Below, one piece after another: positions 1 through 4,352 of a stretch of DNA of 6,410 nucleotides. The translations under genes were made by a program, and so were the position numbers. Under the pieces are notes generated by a model that did no database searches, was not told the origin of the DNA, and was given only the letters and a program-made list of their open reading frames with translations. Numbering within the stretch: the stretch's first letter is position 1; each line of letters opens with the position of its first letter. Where the stretch lies: assembly GCA_021778785.1 (NCBI GenBank), contig JAJYBX010000123.1:1-6410 (forward strand), written 5' to 3'. The stretch comes from Acidobacteriota bacterium. GTDB lineage: Bacteria; Acidobacteriota; Holophagae; Holophagales; Holophagaceae.

Positions 1-1
1 G

Positions 2-457
2 CCGCCCCCGGAGGCGGACCCGGGGCCCTGGGTGCTCTACGCCCTGCTGGCGGGTTCCCACCGCCACTGGGGGAGCCAGCCCCGGCTCCTGGAGCTGCTC
101 GGCATCCCCCACCTCGACCTGCAGGCCTCCACCCTCAAGGCCCTGGCGGCCCTGGCGGATCCCACCCTCTACGACCGGGTGCGTCCCCTGGCTTCGCATG
201 AAGCCTGGGAGATCCGGGCCCAGGCGGCGCGGGCCCTGGGCGTGCTGGGCGGGCCCGGGGCCGTGCCCGACCTCATCCAGCTCACGGCGGACCGCGTCTT
301 CGAGGTGCGGCGCAACGCCGCCCAGGGCCTCGCGGACCTGGGCCACGCCGGCGCGGCGGCCCTCGCCTGGCTGGCGGAGGATCCCGGCGCCGATCCCTTC
401 GCCCGCGACATGGCGCGGGAACGGCTGGAGTGGGCCGACGAGCGGGGGCACCAGTGA
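2..457 (+). CDS. HEAT-repeat (PBS-lyase-like) protein, C-terminal part, 5' end outside window
   Basis: The reading frame is open from the first bases of the window to a TGA at 455-457, so 151 C-terminal residues are visible and the true start lies upstream. A GTG at 32 could be called as a start, but the frame stays open before it and the repeat architecture suggests a longer protein. From about fragment residue 37 there are three repeats of roughly 31 residues. Each is a pair of helices with the hallmark pattern of an acidic residue, a hydrophobic residue and Arg followed by an Ala-rich helix (for example EIRAQAARALGVLG and EVRRNAAQGLADLG). A shorter fourth repeat ends the protein. No signal peptide or membrane segment is visible in this part. 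HEAT repeats are protein-protein scaffolds, not enzymes. The stop overlaps the start of the glycosyltransferase gene, so a scaffold or regulatory role for that enzyme is a reasonable inference. Confidence 0.85.
   Translation, partial: PPPEADPGPWVLYALLAGSHRHWGSQPRLLELLGIPHLDLQASTLKALAALADPTLYDRVRPLASHEAWEIRAQAARALGVLGGPGAVPDLIQLTADRVFEVRRNAAQGLADLGHAGAAALAWLAEDPGADPFARDMARERLEWADERGHQ
444..448 (+). promoter_or_regulatory. Probable ribosome binding site for the glycosyltransferase GTG start
   Basis: A run of five G lies five nucleotides upstream of the GTG at 454 and inside the end of the HEAT-repeat gene. It favours 454 over the in-frame GTG at 430. The 430 start has its own weaker GGGA at 417-420, so the choice is not settled. 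Confidence 0.4.
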
Positions 458-1872
458 GCCTCCTCCACCTCCTCGCGGCGCCGCTGGAATGGGGCTTCCT
501 GCTCTACTTCCTCCTCCTGCAGCTCACCCAGCTCTCCCTCATCCTCCGGGCCTTCCTCTCCATCCGCCGGTACCAGGATGAAGTGGAGACGGATCGCCTG
601 GACACGGCCTTCGAGACCAGCCACTCCAAGCCCATGACCCTCATCTGCCCGGTCCACGACGAGGAGGCGGGCGTCGTGGCGAGCGTGAACAGCCTGATCA
701 GCCTCCGCTACCCCGAGTTCCAGGTGGTGGTGGTGAACGACGGCAGCACGGATGCCACGCTGGAGCGGCTCATCGAGGCCTTCCGCCTCCGGCCCAGCCA
801 CCGGGTGCTGCGCCAGCTCCTGCCCACGCAGGAGGTCCGCGGCATCTACGAGAGCGCCTACGTGCCCAACCTGCTGGTGGTCGACAAGGCCAATGGCGGC
901 AAGGCCGACGCCCTCAACTGCGGCCTCAACCTCGCCCGCTACCCCCTCGTCTGCTGCATGGACGGCGACAGCCTCCTGGAGAACGACTCCCTGCTGCGCA
1001 TCGCCCGGCCCTTCATGGACCGGCCCGGACTGGTGGCCTCCGGCGGCGTCATCCGCCCCCTGAACGGGTGCCGGGTCACCCCCATGGGCATCCGCGGCAT
1101 CCACCTGCCCGAGTCCTGGCTGGCCCGCTTCCAGATCGTGGAATACCTCCGGGCCTTCCTCTTCGGCCGCGTGGGCCTGGCCTCCCTGGACTCCGTGTTC
1201 ATCGTGAGCGGGGCCTTCGGCGCCTTCCGGAAGGATCTCGTGGTGCGGGCCGGAGGCTTCGACACGGCCACCGTGGGGGAGGACTTCGAACTGGTGGTGC
1301 GCCTCCACCGCCGCCTGCGGGACTGGGGCCAGCCCTACCACATCACGCTGGTGCCGGATCCCATCTGCTGGACCGAGGTGCCCGAGGACCTGAAGACCCT
1401 CGGCCGGCAGCGGAACCGCTGGCAGCGCGGGCTGTGGGAGGCCCTCTGGACGCATCGCAGGATGTGGTTCAACCCCGCGTACGGCCGGGTGGGGCTCTTC
1501 TCCATGCCCTACTTCCTGCTCTTCGAGGCCCTCGCCCCCGTCATCGAGGCCAGCGGCTACCTCCTCTTCGCCGGGTCGGTCTGGCGCCACTCCCTCAACA
1601 CGCCCTTCGCCGTGCTCTTCCTGTATGTGGCGCTGCTGCTGGGCGTGCTCAATTCCGTGGTGTCCGTCCTGCTCCAGGAGATCAGCGGGCACCGCTACCA
1701 GGGCCTGAAGGCCTTCAGCCTCCTGCTCCTCGCCGCCGTGGCGGAGAACTTCGGCTACCGCCAGCTCACGCTCTGGTGGCGCCTGCGGGGCACCTTCGAT
1801 TGGCTCCGGGGCCGGGGCGGCTGGGGGCACATGCGGCGGCGCGGCCTCGGGCAGGCGGCGCGGCCGGCTTGA
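454..1872 (+). CDS. Membrane-bound processive family 2 glycosyltransferase (PgaC/IcaA-like)
   Basis: This is a GT-A-fold inverting glycosyltransferase that should transfer sugars from a nucleotide sugar to a growing polysaccharide at the cytoplasmic membrane. Numbering from the GTG at 454 (472 residues), one N-terminal membrane helix spans about residues 8-30. The GT2 core follows, with NDGS (Asp96), the DGD metal-binding motif (Asp170, Asp172), a GED catalytic-base motif (Glu276-Asp277) and QRNRW (319-323). QRNRW is the Q/RxxRW signature of processive synthases. Hydrophobic stretches at about 346-375, 383-410 and 420-440 are C-terminal membrane segments. The length is close to or somewhat above PgaC-type enzymes. 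The GTG overlaps the upstream TGA (GTGA), implying translational coupling to the HEAT-repeat gene; an alternative GTG at 430 would add eight residues. The sugar and polymer cannot be read from sequence, and no pgaA, pgaB or pgaD partner is visible here, so no symbol is given. Confidence 0.9.
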   Translation: MSLLHLLAAPLEWGFLLYFLLLQLTQLSLILRAFLSIRRYQDEVETDRLDTAFETSHSKPMTLICPVHDEEAGVVASVNSLISLRYPEFQVVVVNDGSTDATLERLIEAFRLRPSHRVLRQLLPTQEVRGIYESAYVPNLLVVDKANGGKADALNCGLNLARYPLVCCMDGDSLLENDSLLRIARPFMDRPGLVASGGVIRPLNGCRVTPMGIRGIHLPESWLARFQIVEYLRAFLFGRVGLASLDSVFIVSGAFGAFRKDLVVRAGGFDTATVGEDFELVVRLHRRLRDWGQPYHITLVPDPICWTEVPEDLKTLGRQRNRWQRGLWEALWTHRRMWFNPAYGRVGLFSMPYFLLFEALAPVIEASGYLLFAGSVWRHSLNTPFAVLFLYVALLLGVLNSVVSVLLQEISGHRYQGLKAFSLLLLAAVAENFGYRQLTLWWRLRGTFDWLRGRGGWGHMRRRGLGQAARPA

Positions 1873-1898
1873 CGCCCGCCCCGGGGCCGGCGCATGCT
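1869..1898 (+). promoter_or_regulatory. Possible sigma70-type promoter for the riboswitch-led methionine genes
   Basis: TTGACG at 1869-1874 matches the -35 consensus at five of six positions. It is followed after 18 nt by CATGCT (1893-1898), a weak -10 match. This would start transcription near 1905, about 20 nt before the SAM aptamer, which is a sensible position. The -35 box overlaps the end of the glycosyltransferase gene and the spacer coincides with the GC-rich hairpin, so only one of these two readings may be real. Confidence 0.3.
1873..1892 (+). terminator. GC-rich hairpin directly after the glycosyltransferase stop, possible terminator
   Basis: Positions 1873-1880 can pair with 1885-1892 around a CCGG loop, with a single C:C mismatch. 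It lies immediately after the TGA at 1870-1872, where an end of the upstream transcript is expected. No T-run follows, so it does not meet the usual intrinsic terminator rule. It could be only GC-rich background. Confidence 0.25.
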
Positions 1899-1924
1899 GG
1901 GCACTCGATCTTTGGCAGTCCAAG

Positions 1925-2030
1925 AGCGCTATCCAGAAAGGTGGAGGGAAAAGGCCCTGTGAAACCTTGGCAACCTGCGAATGCAAGGTGCCAATTCCTG
2001 CCCCCGGCGCGTCCGGGGGAAAGATACCGA
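1925..2030 (+). ncRNA. SAM-I (S-box) riboswitch aptamer
   Basis: This cis-acting leader RNA binds S-adenosylmethionine and represses downstream methionine genes when SAM is abundant. The conserved S-box blocks appear in order: the AGAAAGGTGGAGGGA block at 1935-1949, GGCCC (1953-1957), GAAACC (1961-1966), GGCAACC (1969-1975), AAGGTGCCAATTCC (1985-1998) and the closing AAAGATA (2020-2026). Helices can be traced. P1 is TATC 1930-1933 with GATA 2023-2026. P2 is 1938-1942 with 1964-1968, then GGG 1946-1948 with CCC 1955-1957. P3 is 1974-1978 with 1983-1988, including one bulge and a GAAT loop. P4 is a perfect 7-bp stem, 2001-2007 with 2013-2019. The block order, including the GGTGGAGGGA kink-turn-like segment, fits SAM-I better than SAM-IV. 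It precedes a metF fusion gene of the same type as B. subtilis yitJ, a classical S-box target. Confidence 0.95.
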
Positions 2031-2093
2031 CCCGGTTCGGACTGACCCAAGGCCCTGGATGACGATCAGCGGATTGCCTTTCCTGGCGAACCC
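2027..2093 (+). promoter_or_regulatory. Riboswitch expression platform / 5' leader of the metF fusion gene
   Basis: These 67 nt between the aptamer and the ATG must contain the switching element. I find only small hairpins. ACCG 2026-2029 can pair with CGGT 2033-2036, using the last base of P1. Alternatively CCGA 2027-2030 pairs with TCGG 2037-2040. A weak stem pairs 2055-2060 with 2065-2069. There is no G/C stem followed by a T-run, so no standard intrinsic terminator, and no clear Shine-Dalgarno sequence before the ATG. Control of translation initiation, or Rho-dependent termination, is therefore more likely than the intrinsic attenuation usual in Firmicutes. This is an inference. Confidence 0.5.
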
Positions 2094-3947
2094 ATGGCCC
2101 CTCCCACCTTCCAGCAGGCCCTCGCGGCCGGAACCTGCTTCCTCTTCGACGGCAGCACGCCCTCGGCCCTGTACGACCGGGGCGTGTTCATCAACCGCAG
2201 CTTCGACGAGGCCAACCTCCAGTCGCCGGACCTGGTGCGGGGCATCCACGCCGACTTCCTGGCCGCCGGGGCCCAGGTGCTCACCGCGAACACCTGGGGC
2301 GCCAACCGGCTGAAGCTGGCGGCCTACGGGCTGGAGGGGAAGCTGGCGGATATCAACCGGGCCGGCGTCGAGCTGGCCCGCGCCGCCGTGGGCCAGCAGG
2401 GCAGCGCAGCCTGGGTGGCGGGCTGCCTGGGGCCCCTCGGCGTGCGCATCGAACCCTGGGGGCCCACCTCCTTCGACGAGGCGCGGGACTGCTTCCAGGA
2501 GCAGGCCCAGGTCCTCGCGGAGGCCGGCGCGGACCTGCTGGTCCTGGAGTCCTTCGAGGATTTGAACGAGATCCACCAGGCCATCCTGGCCGCCAGGGCC
2601 ACGGGGCTGCCCGTGGTGGCCATGATGAGCACGGACGAGGAGGGCCGCGCCCTCTATGGCACGGAACCCGAGTGGTTCATCCGCAAGCTGGACGAGTGGG
2701 GCGCCGATCTCGTGGGCACCAACGGCGGCAACGGCCCCGCCCCCCTGCTTCGGCTCCTGGAGCGGTTCCGCACGGCCACCGCCAAGCCCATCGTCCTCCA
2801 GCCCAACCCCGGTCTGCCGCGGATGGTGGACGGGCGCCTGCTCTACATGGCCACGCCGGAGTACCTGGGCGAGTTCGCCCGCAAGGCCCTGGCGGCCGGG
2901 GCCCGCGCCGTGGGCGGCTGCAGCGGCACCACGCCGGACCACATCCGCGCCATGCGGGGGGCCTTCCGGCAGGCCCGGGCCTTCGTGCAGGGCGCCCCCC
3001 CCGGCGCGCCCACCGCCCAGGAACAGCCCCAGCCCGAGGTGCCCTTCGCCTTCCGCAGCCGCTTCAGCATGAAGCTGGCCCAGGGCGAGTTCACCCACAC
3101 CGTCGAGCTGGTGCCGCCCAAGGGCATGGAATACGACAAGCTGCTGGCCAAGACGCGCCAGTGCCGGGCCCTCGGGGTGGACGCCATCAACGTGCCGGAT
3201 GGCCCCCGGGCCATGGCCCGCATGTCGGCGCTGGCCACGGCCCTCATCATCGAGCAGCAGCTGGGCGTGGAGACCATCCTCCATTACGCCTGCCGGGACC
3301 GGAACCTGCTGGGCATGCAGAGCGACCTGCTGGGCGCAGCCGGGCTGGGCCTCCGCAACCTCCTGGCCGTCACGGGCGATCCCCCGAAGCTCGGCCCCTA
3401 CCCCCAGGCCACGGCCGTCTTCGACGTGGACGCCATCGGCCTCGTGAACATGCTCAAGCGGCTGAACACCGGCCTGGACCTGGGCGGGACGGGCATCGGC
3501 GCCCCCACCCGGTTCAGCATCGGCGTGGGCGCCAACCCCATGGCGCCGGACCTGGAGCGCGAGCGCCACCGCTTCCGCCTCAAGGTGGAGGCCGGCGCCC
3601 AGTGGGCCATCACCCAGCCCGTCTTCGACGCGGAGAGCCTCTTCCGCTTCCTGGATTTCGCCCAGTCCCTGGAGGTGCGCATCCCCGTCATCGCCGGCAT
3701 CTGGCCCCTCAAGAGCCTCCGCAACGCCGAGTTCATGGCCAACGAAGTGCCCGGCGTCGTCCTGCCGAAGGCCCTGCTGGCCCGCATGGCCGGCCGCACC
3801 ACCGCCGAGGACCAGGTGAAGGAGGGCCTCGACATCGCCCTCGAGATCATCGAGGCCATCCGCCCCCGCATCCAGGGCCTCCAGCTCTCCGCCCCCTTCG
3901 GCCAGGTCGAGCTCGTGGCGCCCCTGCTGCCCCAACGGGAGGCGTAG
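2094..3947 (+). CDS. Fusion of homocysteine S-methyltransferase-like domain and 5,10-methylenetetrahydrofolate reductase (YitJ type)
   Basis: The product is 617 residues, the usual size of YitJ-type bifunctional proteins. Residues about 1-305 resemble the homocysteine-binding TIM barrel (TNTWGAN-type block, LESFEDLNE, GGCSGTTPDHIRAM). Residues about 320-605 form a MetF-type reductase, which uses FAD to reduce methylene- to methyltetrahydrofolate. Its key residues are visible: Glu338 in VELVPPKG, Asp429 in TGDPPK and Gln508 in TQPVFD. The N-terminal domain is atypical. The zinc ligand expected in an NC motif is Gly211 (TNGGNGP), the usual CC pair is Cys276-Ser277, and the common DGxMG motif reads DGSTP. 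The reductase therefore looks functional, while zinc-dependent homocysteine methylation by this protein is doubtful. The ATG at 2094 is the only ATG, GTG or TTG in frame before the DGSTP block (stop at 2043-2045), despite the absence of a good ribosome binding site. A SAM-I riboswitch precedes it and ferredoxin-metH follows. Confidence 0.93.
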   Translation: MAPPTFQQALAAGTCFLFDGSTPSALYDRGVFINRSFDEANLQSPDLVRGIHADFLAAGAQVLTANTWGANRLKLAAYGLEGKLADINRAGVELARAAVGQQGSAAWVAGCLGPLGVRIEPWGPTSFDEARDCFQEQAQVLAEAGADLLVLESFEDLNEIHQAILAARATGLPVVAMMSTDEEGRALYGTEPEWFIRKLDEWGADLVGTNGGNGPAPLLRLLERFRTATAKPIVLQPNPGLPRMVDGRLLYMATPEYLGEFARKALAAGARAVGGCSGTTPDHIRAMRGAFRQARAFVQGAPPGAPTAQEQPQPEVPFAFRSRFSMKLAQGEFTHTVELVPPKGMEYDKLLAKTRQCRALGVDAINVPDGPRAMARMSALATALIIEQQLGVETILHYACRDRNLLGMQSDLLGAAGLGLRNLLAVTGDPPKLGPYPQATAVFDVDAIGLVNMLKRLNTGLDLGGTGIGAPTRFSIGVGANPMAPDLERERHRFRLKVEAGAQWAITQPVFDAESLFRFLDFAQSLEVRIPVIAGIWPLKSLRNAEFMANEVPGVVLPKALLARMAGRTTAEDQVKEGLDIALEIIEAIRPRIQGLQLSAPFGQVELVAPLLPQREA

Positions 3948-3963
3948 ATGAGAACCCACTGCC

Positions 3964-4038
3964 CACCGCCAAGACGCCAAGGCGCCAAGAAAGACAAGGC
4001 CCTTATTCCGTTCTTCGCGTCTTGGCGTCTTGGCGGTG
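3964..4038. repeat. Large inverted repeat made of 8-nt units (interspersed palindromic element)
   Basis: The 18-nt arm CACCGCCAAGACGCCAAG (3964-3981) is perfectly complementary to 4021-4038. Pairing continues inward through 3982-3991 with 4011-4020, with one G:T wobble and one C:C mismatch, giving about 28 bp around a 19-nt loop (3992-4010). Each arm is three tandem copies of an 8-nt unit: CGCCAAGA, CGCCAAGG, CGCCAAGA at 3967-3990, and TCTTCGCG, TCTTGGCG, TCTTGGCG at 4012-4035. It fills most of the 116-nt gap between the metF fusion and ferredoxin genes. From memory, similar CGCCAAGACGCCAAG palindromes are scattered in intergenic regions of many unrelated bacteria; copy number here cannot be judged from one window. 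In RNA it would form a very stable hairpin that could protect or attenuate the message, but no T-run follows. Confidence 0.9.
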
Positions 4039-4063
4039 AATCCATTTCCTTTCCCGGTGTGGC

Positions 4064-4351
4064 ATGAGCGTGAAGGTCCACTTCCTCCTGGAGGATCTGC
4101 TGGTGGAGGCGCCGGCGGGGACGCCGCTGCAGCGGATCGCGGATGCCGCTGGCGCCGACATCACCTTCGGGTGCCGCACGGGCAGTTGCGGCACCTGCCG
4201 GGTGCGGGTCGCCGAGGGCCTCGGCCACTGCGGCGAGCCCGGGCCCGAGGAACGGGACTTCCTCGCGGGCCTCAACGCCGCATCCGACCAGCGCCTCGCC
4301 TGCCAGGTGGTGGTGCAGGGCGACGTGGCCATCGAGTACCTGGGGCTTTGA
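4064..4351 (+). CDS. Small plant-type [2Fe-2S] ferredoxin
   Basis: This is a 95-residue single-domain electron carrier of the beta-grasp ferredoxin fold. The cluster ligands are Cys37, Cys42, Cys45 and Cys80 in the pattern C-x4-C-x2-C-x34-C, within FGCRTGSCGTCRV and RLACQ. An extra Cys56 is present. There is no signal peptide or membrane segment, so it is cytoplasmic. The ATG at 4064 is chosen because it gives a normal ferredoxin N-terminus; the ribosome binding site is weak (GGTG at 4056-4059). The TGA at 4349-4351 is one nucleotide before the metH ATG, implying co-transcription and translational coupling. Methionine synthase needs a low-potential electron donor to rescue inactive cob(II)alamin, a job done by flavodoxin in E. 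coli. The placement suggests this ferredoxin does so here, although donating electrons to the reductase or to another enzyme is also possible. Confidence 0.9.
   Translation: MSVKVHFLLEDLLVEAPAGTPLQRIADAAGADITFGCRTGSCGTCRVRVAEGLGHCGEPGPEERDFLAGLNAASDQRLACQVVVQGDVAIEYLGL
4342..4345 (+). promoter_or_regulatory. Likely ribosome binding site of metH
   Basis: GGGG lies seven nucleotides before the ATG at 4353 and inside the last codons of the ferredoxin gene. This supports the 4353 start and coupled translation. Confidence 0.45.
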
Positions 4352-4352
4352 G

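Noticed and set aside
32..34. GTG at 32 as the genuine start of the HEAT-repeat gene
   Set aside because: The frame is open back to the window edge and there is no good ribosome binding site in the few bases before it, so a partial gene is more likely.
1912..1935. TTGGCA (1912-1917) with TATCCA (1930-1935) as promoter boxes
   Set aside because: The spacing of 12 nt is too short, and TATC is the 5' strand of riboswitch helix P1.
1068..2045. Alternative + strand frame across the glycosyltransferase gene and riboswitch
   Set aside because: Its Pro/Arg/Gly-rich translation is a frame shadow, while the glycosyltransferase frame carries all catalytic motifs.
2059..2313. ATG at 2059 as the start of the gene after the riboswitch
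   Set aside because: It is in a different frame from the homocysteine/MetF fusion, and its translation resembles no family and stops at 2313.
3967..4035. CRISPR-like array from the repeated 8-nt units
   Set aside because: Units are only 8 nt, adjacent without spacers and arranged as two opposite-facing arms.
3964..4038. Inverted repeat as an intrinsic terminator of the metF fusion gene
   Set aside because: The loop is long, no T-run follows the stem, and the composition and 8-nt unit structure fit a dispersed palindromic repeat better. It may still weaken read-through.
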